64,000 bases of DNA from Lolium rigidum (taxonomy: Eukaryota > Streptophyta > Magnoliopsida > Poales > Poaceae), in contig NC_061509.1 of the NCBI RefSeq assembly GCF_022539505.1, positions 206,732,254 through 206,796,253 on the forward strand, written 5' to 3'. Positions 44,994 to 56,094 of this stretch are shown here, piece by piece. The notes under the pieces are model-generated. The model saw nothing but the letters and a program-made list of their open reading frames with translations. It did no database searches and was not told where the DNA came from. A program made the translations under genes and the position numbers. Within the stretch, counting starts at the first letter, position 1; each line of letters starts with the position of its first letter.

Positions 44994-46221
44994 AGCAGGG
45001 GCCAATTAGCGTAGGACTAGTAGTAGCAGTGCATTAGGCATCGGATGATCTTTTTGAGAGCCATCGGCTCTTTCTTGTAAAGCCGTCCCTTTGAATCAAT
45101 AAGAATTGTTCCTCCAATTTGTCTCCCAATTTATCTAATCTCAAGTCCTCCATTTGCCGCACCAATACCGACAGCAACGTGTCGGATTTCTCGCCTCAGA
45201 CGCCCATGAAGCCAGATTCAGATACCAATTTAGACCGTCAGTCAAGAACTTCTCAAATTCAGACTGTAATCTGATATCTGACCATAATACTTTGCAATTC
45301 TATAGCCGATGGCTGTTCATCGGCTCTTTTGAAAAATCCAGTTTCCTTCATCTTCTTGCAGCAACAGGACGGTCCAGACCCGCTTTCGAAGAAGTTCACG
45401 ATGCAGGGTCAGCCGATGATACTCTACCGAATCAGCTGCCCCCCGAGCCTCAGTCAAGGCGAGAATGGCGGTGAGGAGATACCGTTCAGACAAACGGACC
45501 CAAACTTGAGCGAATCCGAGCAAACTTGCACCATCGATCACCTTTTCTTCCGTTGAAAGCCGATATCGAAGGCGAAGCATCAATCAGCTTAACCGACAAA
45601 GGGTTGTAATACCTTGAAGAGAAAGTTCTGGCACCAAATCGGCTCATTGTCGCTGAGGAAGCTCTCACTGTTTACTCCCTCCAGGAATCAGAAGGTGACC
45701 CGCGTCTTCCAGGAACACGCAGCGGGTAGATCTTGTGTAATTGTGCTAGAGTCGATGGCTATGCATCGGCTTTGTTCCTTAGCTCTAAAGTCGATGTACG
45801 TGCATCGGCTGTATATCATGAGAATAATAAAAAAAATTTACGGGCCGATTTTTCTATCGGCCCCCAATGTTTTCACTGCACATGTATCGCACATGTTCAT
45901 CTGATTAGGTGCCCCCCGAGCCGATTCTCGCCGTGTAACCGCCGATATCGGCTCCGTGGTTAGCCAAGGCACTATATGTGAACGTCGGCTCTGTTAGGAC
46001 CAGTGTGGATTTCCTCCAGCTCATCAGCCGACGCAAACCCATTGCTCATTAGATCGACGTTGAACCCAGGCAGATTGAATGGTGAGGATAATTTTGGCCG
46101 ATTGCTGGAATCGGCCTCCATGTTGCTTGCTCGATGAAGGTTTTGCAATGTTCCTCCATAGATCCTTGGGGCCGATCACATGGATCGGCATCGCCACGTT
46201 TATCCATAGATGTTGATCTTG
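44994..46221 (-). other. Spacer replacing pol in relative B, with palindromic words
   Basis: About 1.2 kb without coding blocks. Palindromes include AGCCGATGGCTGTTCATCGG (45304-45323), GTCGATGGCTATGCATCGGC (45752-45771) and GTCGATGTACGTGCATCGGC (45789-45808). Segments CTGCCCCCCGAGCCTCAGTC (45438-45457) and GGTGCCCCCCGAGCCGATTC (45908-45927) have reverse-oriented matches in relative A. The two short elements thus share one replacement for pol. Confidence 0.7.
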
Positions 46222-49200
46222 TTACACGGTCAGGCCGGTGGATAAAACCAGCCTAACCCCATCCTTTGTCACGTCGATGCGCTCGCAGTCGTCCAAATTG
46301 ATGCCTGAGAGTGGCTCTTGGCCTGATGTCTCCCAAACATTCATGCCAGCCGTTGAAATCTCGGCTGAATCATCTGCGTGGACGACTTCTACTTCATCTC
46401 CATCCCACCGTATTAGGCATTGATGCATCGTGGATGGAATGCAACAGCTTGGCGTGGATCCAATCTCTCCCTAGTAGGACAGCGTAAGTGCTCTTGCTCG
46501 TCGACAATAAAGAACGTCGTAGGGACGGCTTTTCCTTCCTACGGTCAGATCCACATTCAGAACACCTTGTGCGTCAGATGCTTGGCCGTTGAAATCGCTC
46601 AGAGTCACATTGGTCTTGATCAGATCCGAGCTAGAGCGTCCCAACCGACGTAGCATGGAGTATGGCATAATGTTGACTGCCGCTCCGGGTCCACCAAGCA
46701 TCTTGTTGACAAAGCTGCCCATTGATGTAACCTCGCAAGTACAGTGGCCTTCGTATGCTCCGTATCTTCTTTCTCGTGGCTTCTCAAAGATGACCGGCCG
46801 TGGGCCGCAGTCAAGTTGTGCCACAGGTGCTTCGTCCACTCCTAGAGCACTAAACTCCGTTGGAAGGATGAACACCATGTTTGTGCCAGCCGATGTCTCA
46901 TCATCGGCTTTCTTTTGTCTGGGGCGCCACTCTTTCCTTTGTGGCCGACCTTCTTCGTCTAGGGTTCGCTGGATTTTAGCGGCCAGATCAGGCCGCGCCT
47001 TCCTCAACGTGTGCAGGTATAACCTTTCGGCTTCGTCCAACCCACGTAGACGCTGAACCCTCCGCTTTTGGGAACGGCTGAGCCCATCAGAGCACCACCT
47101 TGGCCGATGATACTTGTCTTCTTCTTCATCATCGTCCTCTAGTTCCTCGAGATCTTCCACCCGAGCGGACTCAGCGTTCTTGTTCCGAGGCGGGAGAGGC
47201 CCTAGACGTTTGAATACGGACACGTTAGCTGCATCCTTCTTCTTCTGTCTAACATTCTGGGCAGTTGCCGATTGTAGGCAATCGGCTCATTCCTGAATCC
47301 CAGCAGTGTCTGAAGAAGGGGCAGTCCCAGTGCCTATCCACGTCGTCTTGCTCTCTCGACTTTTCCTTGGGGTGGCGCTCATATCGCTCCTCGTTGCGAT
47401 CATGCCGACGACGTCTCCTGTCGTCCCTAGCCAGACGATCTTTTTCATCATCGTTGTTGTATCGCCGGCGTTGGTCATATTGACCCACATACTTGTTGAG
47501 GAGGTGATCAGAGAGAGGTCGCTGATATCTTGCGTTCCTCACTTCTCCCTCTGTGATGTAGCGCTTGCCATCGTGATGGAGCCGATCGCGTGGAGCGGCT
47601 TCCTCTGTGTCCTTGCTATGAGAGCAGCTGCCCTCATCTCCGTCCTTACCAGAGTGGTGCCCAGGTCCTACCATGTTGATATTGCATGAGAATCCTGGCT
47701 GGCACCCTTCATGGTAAGTGCACTCCACCATGTTAACGGCGGCGAAGGGGTGTGTGTCGACCTTCATGGCGTACTGGCTGAAAATTAGCCGCCCTTGTTC
47801 TATCGCCATTTGGACATGCTGACGCCACACCCTGCAGTCGTTAGTGGCGTGGGTGAACGTGTTATGCCACTTGCGCATGGCTTTCCGTTCAGCTCCCTGC
47901 ACCGTGGGGATCTTGTGGCCTTCGGGTAACTTTAGCTGCTTCTCCTTGAGTCAGAGGTCGAAAATCTGCTCAGCTTTGGTCACGTCGAAGTCAAACCCTT
48001 TTGGAGGACCTTGTGGCTTGACCCACTTACAGGACACGGGGCTTGCCCCCCGAGTCCATCCGGCTACTGCTACCTCTTGATCTCCCGCAGCACCTTCATC
48101 TTCCTCCCGCCTCAACCAGGACCACCGCACGCTTGAATTTATCCCGGTAAACATCCGGGTGGCGCCGTTCATATGCCGACGCTTTCGCACCATGTGCGCC
48201 GCTGAAGGGTAGTCCGCTTGGGAGGCCACGTCCTTGATCGATGATGAGAGACCCACCACCGCCAACTCGATCGCTTCTTTTTCACTCACATGAACCGAAT
48301 AGCATCGGTTCCTAACGGTCCCGAAGCGCCGGACGTATTCTCGCCACCGTTTCCCCGCGCTTCGTCGTACTTGTGCTAGATCGGCAATGCCAGCCTCTGA
48401 AGCTTCGAGTGATACCGCACGTGGAACCGTTCTTCCAACCGCTTCCAAGTCCGGATTGAGTTTGGTGGCAGCGATGTGTACCACCCGAAAGCCGATCCCG
48501 TGAGGGATCGTGCGAAGAACCTCACACGCAGCTCGTTTGATGCTGAGATCGTGCCCAGCTGTGCCAAATATCGGCTCACATGCTCGATGGAGCTGGAACC
48601 ATCTGATCCATTAAACTTGGTGAAATCAGGGAGCCGATATTTGGGTGGTAGCAGGATCAATTCGTACTCGTTGGGGTACGGCTTGGAATAGCCGATTGTC
48701 CTCCTTTTCGGCATCATACCGAACTGGTCCTTCAGGATTGTACAGATTTGATCCGCGGTGATGGCTGCAGGCGTCGAACTCTGAAGATTCGCCGGGGTGG
48801 CATACTTAGCCAGCCATGCTTGCTTTTCCAGCTCCGAGCCAACCGGCAGAGCTGAGCTCCGGAGGTTTGTCGGAGTGGCATACTTAGCTAGCCACGTCCG
48901 CTTCTCGAGATCTGTTCCCGACGTTCCTCATGCTGTTCCAGAAGTCCCTGCTGTTGCAGCCTGGTTCGAGAGTGCCCAGTTGCTGTAGTCTGGCACGTAT
49001 GCGCACGTGTATCCGTGGGGGATCTCCTTGGGCGCCTCATGTAAGAGTTGGTAGTCACTAGGGTCACCACCAATCTTGTAGACGACGTATGCCGATGAAC
49101 TCGGCACTTCTGGTGCTGCCAACGCGAACGGCAGCGGTGGACGGGACTGGAGTGGCATCTCTCCTTGGTAAGTCCCCAGAGCTGGTCCTGACGGAGAATA

Positions 49201-49523
49201 CTGATGGCTCATGATTTCCCGGATCACGCGCAGAGCGACACGCTCCAAGGTGTTCACCAAGCTCTCAGAATGGCGGTGCAGCGAATGAGCCACCATGAAG
49301 TTGATCTCCTGACGCAGCGACCTGGTGCGTTCTTCTGACGGGGTGGACAGGTCCACTCCATCGAGCGCGCCTTCAGCTGAGAACCCTTTCCACCCGATGC
49401 CATGTGAGCGGGTTCGTGAAAAGAGCCGATGAGGTCGGCTTCGAGGACTCGCTTTGATCTCGTCATGCTTCTTCTTGAGCTCCTCGGCCGATCCTCGTAC
49501 TTGACCGGAGTGCCTTCCGCCAT
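46222..49523 (-). pseudogene. gag and protease remnant of relative B
   Basis: The probable start is the ATG at 49521-49523. Open pieces are 48928-49520, 48376-48717, 47951-48484, 47249-47902, 46471-47223 and 46222-46428, in changing frames. Together they show the same blocks as the other copies, including EINFMVAHSLHRHSE, KYRLPDFTKFNGSDGSSSIE, a C-X2-H..H..C knuckle that has lost its first Cys (MRKWHNTFTHATNDC), and CPFFRHC..CPEC. In the protease the catalytic DTG reads GPG (LGGPGAAVNIMP), so it could not be active even if the frame were open. Confidence 0.85.
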
Positions 49524-49561
49524 CTCGTATGTAGATGGCGATGCGGTTGATGTCGAAGATT

Positions 49562-49579
49562 GTCCCACCGGGCGTGCCG
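49562..49579 (-). other. Primer-binding site of relative B, altered first base
   Basis: The minus strand reads CGGCACGCCCGGTGGGAC. The first base, normally T pairing with the terminal A of tRNA CCA, is C here; the other 17 positions match the relatives. Confidence 0.7.
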
Positions 49580-49584
49580 TAATG

Positions 49585-50738
49585 TGTTGCGGTCGTAAAC
49601 CCACCGGCGGGCAGCGACGGGCAACACCGTAGAGCCGGGAATCTCCCAGGATCGGCGGGCCTGGGAGCGACGGCCCGCAAAGCCTTCGGCACGCACGTCC
49701 GATGCTGATGCAGGGCGTGCCACCCGACCTATACCCGGTCGTGAAGGTGTTGGATGATGCCTCACTTAGTTTCCCGCATGGCATACACGTAAACATTAAA
49801 TACGAGCCTCGATCGGCTCTCGAGTTATCTCCGTGAATCGGCTCAAAGAGCCGATCCACCCATGATGCGTACGAGGTGTACGATCGGATGGTGGTCCTGC
49901 TTGATCAAGATAAAGCTAAAGCGACCTACTACGATTTGGGGTTTTCACCGCATAATCGGAACATCCTACTCGTGATCGAGCCTGGCGACCACGCACGGTG
50001 ATCGTAAACCGACCCTAGACAAGGCCTAAAAACCAACACGAAGTTGATCCTCGGAACATCCTGTCTAGGGCTAGCAAACTACACCCTACGCGCCAATGGA
50101 TCCTTCGACCCGTTTGTAAGGCCTAACAATGCAGATATTAAACTAATCCTTGAAGAACAAGGAGCAATCATAACGGATCGGATCTACTAAACAATGATCA
50201 AGCGGGTGCCGCCCTTACACCCAAGATAGGTGTAAGGGCGGCTAGATGCCTAAGGGTTGCACGACGATAGCATATGATACGAAGAACAATGCTAACCCTA
50301 ACACATCTATGATAACTACGTTGCTCGCCATCAAAAAGGCTTCAGCACGAGCAACGCATGAACGACGAATAAAGTAGTGCTGCCTAGATCGCAAGATGCG
50401 ATCTAGGCAGCATGGTGCTTACCCGGAAGAAACCCTTCGAGACAAGGGGAGTTGGCGATGCGCCGAGATTGGTTTGTGGTGAACGTGATTGTTGTTTATT
50501 TCATAAACCCTAGATACATATTTATAGTCCGTAGACTTTCTAACGTGGGAATAATCCCAACCGGGCACGAGCCCAAACTCTATCTAACCGACACGTATCC
50601 TACTATGGTACAGATACACGGGCAAACTAGCCCAAACTTTGTATACAAGGCCGATTCATGTATTTCTTCTATGTATATTCTTCAAGCCCATCTCCAATCG
50701 CGGCCCACCTCTGATCCGGTCAAATTCTGGTGATAACA
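49585..50738 (-). repeat. 5' LTR of relative B
   Basis: 1154 bp. The TATA box (minus) is near 50517-50525. Hairpin 1 lies at 50378-50412. A short deletion near 49650 (CCAGGATCGGCGGGCCTGG) accounts for most of the length difference from the other LTR. Confidence 0.9.
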
Positions 50739-50743
50739 GTACC

Positions 50744-52804
50744 TAAATTGTGTCATCAGCTCGCGGCATTGCATCCATAATGGGAAGAGCGACTCGCTCT
50801 CACATTTGTATTCTTCCGTGAGCTGGGAGATCACCAACTTTGAGTCTCCAAAGAGTTCCACTGCTTCTGCCCCGGCTTCGATAAGCAACTCCATCCCCTT
50901 GCGTATTGCTTCATACTCAGCGACATTGTTGGTGCAAGGGGTAGATAGCCTGATGGAGAAGGAATAAGTTGCCCCCCCGGGGCGACACGAGTAGGATGCC
51001 GATGCCGCAACCCTCATCACAAGCCGATCCGTCGAAGAACATGGCCCATGCACGTACAGACAGTGCAACTATATCAGTGTTGATTCGTTCAGGAATAAGA
51101 TCGGCCAATGCCTGTCCCTTGACTGCTTTCGCAGGTTGATACCGGAGATCAAACTCCGATAATGCAAACATCCACTTACCGAGTCGGCCTTTCAACACAG
51201 GAGCCGACAACATGTGTTTGATGACGTCTGATTTGCAGATGATGACAATTTCTGCCGTCGGAAAGATGTGACGAAGCTTGGTGCAGGTAAAAAATAGGCA
51301 GAGGCACAACTTCTCGATCTCAGGGTACCTAGTCTCTGCATCCAACATCCTTCTGCTGAGGTAGAAAGCGACTCTTTCCAGACCATCATAGACTTGCACT
51401 ACCACAGAGGCGATGGAAGTGTCAGCTACCGATGGGTAAACGAAGAATCGTCTGTCTTGCTGGGGCGGAACCAACACGGGTGGCTTCGTTAGATATTCTT
51501 TAATCTCGTCAAACGCTCGCTGTTGCTCTGCCCCCCAGTGAAATTCCTCATCAGCTTTAATCTTTACCAATCCCATGAATGGCTCGATACGCCCTGACAG
51601 GTTGGAGATGAACCTTCTGACGGAGTTGATTTTGCCGATGAGACACTGGAGTTCCTTCTTCGTGGTAGGCGGCTTCATTGTTCGTACTGCCTCCTGTTTT
51701 TTCAGGCCGATCTCAATTCCACGTTCATGAACCAAGAAGCCCAAGAATTGACCGGCCGTCACACCAAAAGCACACTTCTGTGGATTCATTCGCAGCCCGA
51801 ACTTTCTAGTTCGGTCCAGGATGCGCCGCAAATCCTCCAAGTGTCCTTCGACTGAGACAGACTTGACCACCACGTCATCAATGTAAATATCCACCAACTT
51901 GCCGATCAGATCATGAAATATGTAATTCATGGCCCTTTGGTATGTTGCACCGGTATTTTTCAACCCAAATGTCATGACTACATATTCAAACAAGCCCACC
52001 GCACCTGGTACTCTGAATGCAGTCTTGTGTATATCTTCTGGAGCCATTGTAACCGGCATTGCCATCCATGAAACTTAAAACCTTATGACCAGCGGCTGCA
52101 TTGATCAATGCCTCGGCTACCGGCATTGGGTACTCATCCTTTGGGGTGGCTCTGTTGAGATCCCAAAAATCTATGGCGACGCGCCATCGGCCGTCCTTTT
52201 TCTCTACAGGTACGATATTAGATATCCACTCAGGATACCTGCATGGCCTGATGAACCCGGCGCTCATCATCTTCTCGATCTCTTTCTTGACTTCTTCTAA
52301 AATTTCAGCCTTCATCTGTCGTGCTCGCTGCTGGAACGGCCGAAATCCTTTCTTAAGAGGGAGCCGATTCTCAATGATGCTCCTGTCTAACCCGGGCATT
52401 TCTGTGTAGTCCCAAGCAAAACAATCTGGGTATTCTTTCAACAGAGCTATCATCAGGCCCCATAGATGCGGATCCAACTTTTTGCTGATAAATGTTGGTC
52501 GTGGCTTATCCCCAGGACCAATGTCGATCTCTTCTAGCTCATCAGCTGATGTAAACCCATACCCTAGCTTTCCGTCACCTGCTAGATCGATGCTGAACAC
52601 AGGCAAAACGTATGGCGAGGATAATTTTGGCCGATTGCTGGAATCGGCCTCCTTATTGACTGTATTGCTCAATGAAGGTTTACAACTTATCTGTGCTCCA
52701 ATACGGGAGGGAGTCTCCCTACTACGACTACGTGACACGTTTGAGGTGAGAACCTTGCGTTTTATTTTTTGGGGCCGATCGCAGGGATCGGCCTTGCCAC
52801 GCAC
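50744..52804 (-). pseudogene. pol: reverse transcriptase, RNase H and second RNase H-like domain, broken
   Basis: In order on the minus strand: a connector; the RT start (EIEKMMSAGFIRPCRYPEW near 52245-52300); VAIDFWDLNRATPKDEYPMP near 52110-52170; a frameshift near 52060; then TFGLKNTGATYQRAMNYIF and the catalytic YIDDVVV near 51870-51890. The RNase H connection reads FHWGAEQQRAFDEIKEYL. An archaeal-type RNase H-like module starts FDGSACDEGCG near 51020-51045. After another frameshift near 50985 it gives NNVAEYEAIRKG and GDSKLVISQL. The extra module is a Tat-lineage hallmark. Element 43136-50738 is inserted directly downstream (GTACC duplication), cutting pol. Confidence 0.88.
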
Positions 52805-53007
52805 GTCGATGGATGTTGCTCTTGCTACTTGGTCAGGACGGTGGATAAGACCAGCCTCACCCCGTTTTTTGTAACCTCGATGCGATCACAGCCGTCCAAA
52901 CTGATTCCAGAGAGCGGCTCTTGGTCTTCCGAGTCCCAAATATTCATGCCAGCTATTGAGACCTCGATCGAGTCGTCTGCATGGACGACCTCCACTTCAT
53001 CTCCATC

Positions 53008-54489
53008 TCATTGTATCAGGCACTGGTGCATTGTAGATGGGATGCAGCAGTTGGCGTGAATCCAATCCCTCCCTAGCAGGACAGCGTAGGTGCTTTTGCT
53101 GTCGACGATGAAGAATGATGTAGGGATGGTCTTTCGGCCTATGGTTAAATCCACGTTCAAAACGCCTTGCGTCTCTGATGCTTGGCCGTTGAAGTCGCTT
53201 AGTGTGACGTTGGTTTTGATCAGATCTGCGTTAGGGCGTCCCAAACGCCGTAACATGGAGTATGGCATTATGTTGACTGCCGCTCCCGTGTCAACCAGCA
53301 TCTTGCCGACGGGCTGCCCATTGATATAACCTTTTAGGTACAAGGCCTTCAAATGTTTGTAGCCCTTATCTCGGGGCTTTTCAAAGATAACTGGTCGTGG
53401 ACCGCAGTCAAACTGTGCTATCGGCACTTCTTCAGTTCCTGGAGCTCGAAACTCCGAGGGAAGTATGAACACCATGTTTGTGCCAGCCGATGCACTCGCA
53501 TCGGCTTTTGCCTGCTTGGGGCGCCATTCTTTCTTCTGTGGACGATTCTCCTCGTCCAAAGTTTGCTGAATTTTCACGGCCAGATCGGGCCGCGCTTTCC
53601 TCAACGTGTGCAGGTATTGCGCCTCGGCTTGCTCCAAGCTACGTAGCCGCTGAACCCTACGCTTCTGGGAGTGGCTGAGCCCATCAGGGCACCACCTTGG
53701 CCGGTGGTATCTATCCTCTTCTTCATCTTCTGACTCCTCAAAGTCTTCATCTTGAGATGACTCAGCCCGTTTGTTCTGTGGTGGGAGAGGCCCTAGACGC
53801 TTGAAAACTGAAACTTCTCCTGCGTCCTTCTTCTGCCGTCTACACTCTGGGCAATTGTCGATTGTAGGCAATCGGCTCATTCCTGCATCCCGACAATGCT
53901 TGAAGAAAGGACAGTCCCAGTGTCTATCCATGTCTTCCTGCTCCCTTGACCTCCCCTTAGCGCGGCGCTCATATCCTTCGTCGTCTCTATCATACCGACG
54001 ATATCTTCCATTGTCTACGTCAGACCGATGACAGCTTTCTCTGTCGTACTGCCGACGTCGGTCATACTGACGTTCATACTTGTTAAGGAGATGTGCGGAG
54101 AATGGTCGTTGGTATCGCACGCTTCTCACTTGTTCCTCGGTGAGGTACCGTATGTCATCATATCGGGGCCGGTCACGTGGGCCGGCCTCCTCCTTTTCCT
54201 TACCACGGGCATGACTGCTTTCTTCTTTATCCTTGTCATGGTGGTGTACAGGCCCTACAATGTTAACATCAAATGAGAAACGTGGCGGATGCCCCGTGGG
54301 GTGATTGAGTTCCACCACGTTGACGCCAGGGAACGGATGTGTGTCCACTTTCATGGTAAACTGCCCAAAGATCAATCGGCCTTGTTCTATTGCCATTTGG
54401 ATCTGCCGACGAAACTCTTTGCAGTCATTGGTGGTATGGGTGGACGAGTGATGCCACTTGCAGTACGGTTTCCCGTTCATTTCTTGCAC
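53008..54489 (-). CDS. gag C-terminus and aspartic protease of the long Gypsy element
   Basis: This is an open 493-residue stretch. A CKWHHSSTHTTNDC knuckle (C-X2-H-X4-H-X4-C) lies at about residues 10-23. An Arg/Asp-rich linker follows, then a CPFFKHC..CPEC cysteine pattern near residues 185-210. An aspartic protease has the active-site motif DTGAAVNIMP near residues 415-425 and a later LLGRDWI motif. The protease would process Gag-Pol inside particles. The frame closes with a TGA at 53008-53010. The relative at 46222-46428 reads through at the homologous position, so this looks like a secondary nonsense change. Confidence 0.82.
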   Translation of the reverse strand: MQEMNGKPYCKWHHSSTHTTNDCKEFRRQIQMAIEQGRLIFGQFTMKVDTHPFPGVNVVELNHPTGHPPRFSFDVNIVGPVHHHDKDKEESSHARGKEKEEAGPRDRPRYDDIRYLTEEQVRSVRYQRPFSAHLLNKYERQYDRRRQYDRESCHRSDVDNGRYRRYDRDDEGYERRAKGRSREQEDMDRHWDCPFFKHCRDAGMSRLPTIDNCPECRRQKKDAGEVSVFKRLGPLPPQNKRAESSQDEDFEESEDEEEDRYHRPRWCPDGLSHSQKRRVQRLRSLEQAEAQYLHTLRKARPDLAVKIQQTLDEENRPQKKEWRPKQAKADASASAGTNMVFILPSEFRAPGTEEVPIAQFDCGPRPVIFEKPRDKGYKHLKALYLKGYINGQPVGKMLVDTGAAVNIMPYSMLRRLGRPNADLIKTNVTLSDFNGQASETQGVLNVDLTIGRKTIPTSFFIVDSKSTYAVLLGRDWIHANCCIPSTMHQCLIQ

Positions 54490-56036
54490 CGTAGGGATTT
54501 TATGACCTTCGGGTAACTTCAGCTATTTTTCCTTCAGCAATAAATCAAATATCTGCTCAGCTTTGCTCACGTCGAAGTCAAACCCTCTTGCAAGCCCTTG
54601 TGGTTTTACCCATTTGCAGGACACGGGAGCTGCCCCCCGAGCCCATTCAGCCACGGCTACCTCCAGGTCTTCTGCAGAATCTTCAGCTTCTTCTGTCTCG
54701 ACCAGGCCTACCGGACGCTTGAACTTGTCCTCGGTACAATCTCAGGGTGACGCCGCTCATACGATGTTAGTTTCTCGGACCATGTGCGCCAATGAACCGT
54801 ACTCTACTTGGAAAGCCGGATCCTTGATCGGCGTTGCGAGGCCCAATGCTGCCGGATCGACCGCTTCTTTCTCGCTTAAACGAACCGAATAACATTGGTT
54901 TCTGACAGCCCTGAAACGCTAAATGTATTCCGACACCGTTTCTCCCCGCTTCTGCCGCACCTGCGTTAGATCGGCAATACCAGCCTCGGTAGCTTCTGAG
55001 TGATATTGAACATGAAACTGTTCTTCCAGCTGCTTCCATGTCCGGACTGAGTTTGGTGGCAATGAGGTGTACCACCCAAAGGCTGATCCCGTGAGAGATT
55101 GTGCAAAAAAACCTTACACGTAACGGGTCCGATGCTGAAATCATGCCCAACTGTGCCAAATATCGGCTCACGTGCTCTATTGAGCTAGACCCTTCTGATC
55201 CATTGAACTTTGAGAATTCAGGGAGCCGATACTTTGGTGGCAGCGGGATTAAATCATAATCGTCGGGGTACGGCTTGGAATAGCCGATTGTTTTCCTCTT
55301 CGGCAGGATGCCGAACTGGTCTCTCAAGATGGTGATGATCTGTTCCATGGTATGAGCTGCAGGGACCGAGCTCTCATGACTCGTTCCGGTGGCATATTTA
55401 GCTAGCCATGCCTGTTTATCAGCGTCTGCTCCAGGAATCCCTGCTGGTGCAACCTGGTTCGTGCGCGCCAAGGTATTGCAGTCCGGCACGTATGTGCACA
55501 CGTATCCATGTGGGATCTCTTTAGGTGCCTCATACAGGAATTGGCAATCACCAGGATCGCCTCCAACCTTGTAGACGACGTACGCCGGTGAACCCTGTAG
55601 TTCTGGAGCTGCAAGCGCGAATGGCAGCGGCGGTCTGGTCTGGAACGGTAGTTCTCCCTGGTGTGTCCCTAGGGTAGGTCCTGACGGAGAGTACTGAAGC
55701 TTCATGATTTCCTGCACCACGCGAAGCGCAACGCACTCGAAAGCGTTCACCAAGCTCTCAGAATGACGGTGTAGAGAATGAGCCACCATGTAATTAATTT
55801 CCTGGCGCAGAGCTCTGGTGCGTTCCTCTGAAGGGGTAGACAGATCCACTTCATCAAGAACGCCCTCGGGGAGAACCCTTTCCACCTCGATGCCATGCGA
55901 ACGGGTCTTCATGAAGGAGCCGATGAGATCGGCTTCCAAGATGGCTTTAATCTCATCATATTTCTTCTTGTGCTCTTCGTGCAGATCTCGCGTACGTGAT
56001 CGGTTCGCCCACCACCTCATCCGCAGATTTAGACAT
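54490..56036 (-). pseudogene. gag of the long Gypsy element, N-terminal and capsid part, frameshifted
   Basis: The probable start is the ATG at 56034-56036, 58 nt inside the LTR edge (MSKSADEVV). A frameshift near 55980 moves to the frame that reads HEEHKKKYDEIKAILEADL and continues through EINYMVAHSLHRHSE and KYRLPEFSKFNGSEGSSSIE. That block resembles the retrotransposon gag capsid domain. A further frameshift near 55090 breaks the conserved capsid segment. Gag would form cytoplasmic particles that package element RNA. The same blocks occur in both nested relatives, which lets the breaks be located by comparison. Confidence 0.82.
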
Positions 56037-56071
56037 GGTTGCTGCAGATGTCGACGTAGTTGCTGTAGCGT

Positions 56072-56089
56072 GTCCCACCGGGCGTGCCA
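56072..56089 (-). other. Primer-binding site of the long Gypsy element
   Basis: The minus strand reads TGGCACGCCCGGTGGGAC, 5 nt inside the LTR. The same 18-mer is at 34780-34797 in the plus-oriented relative. I do not assign the tRNA with confidence. Confidence 0.75.
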
Positions 56090-56094
56090 GAATG

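Larger units (their letters stand above)
43136..50738 (-). mobile_element. Non-autonomous Gypsy relative B, nested in pol
   Basis: LTRs at 43136-44298 and 49585-50738 bound a 7603-bp element. GTACC is duplicated at 43131-43135 and 50739-50743, within the RNase H-integrase part of the long element. Minus-strand order is LTR, PBS, gag and protease remnant, pol-replacing spacer, antisense ORF, PPT, LTR. RT, RNase H and integrase are absent. The LTRs differ by roughly 25 sites plus a 9-bp net length difference by eye, somewhat more than those of the element it sits in. Confidence 0.93.
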
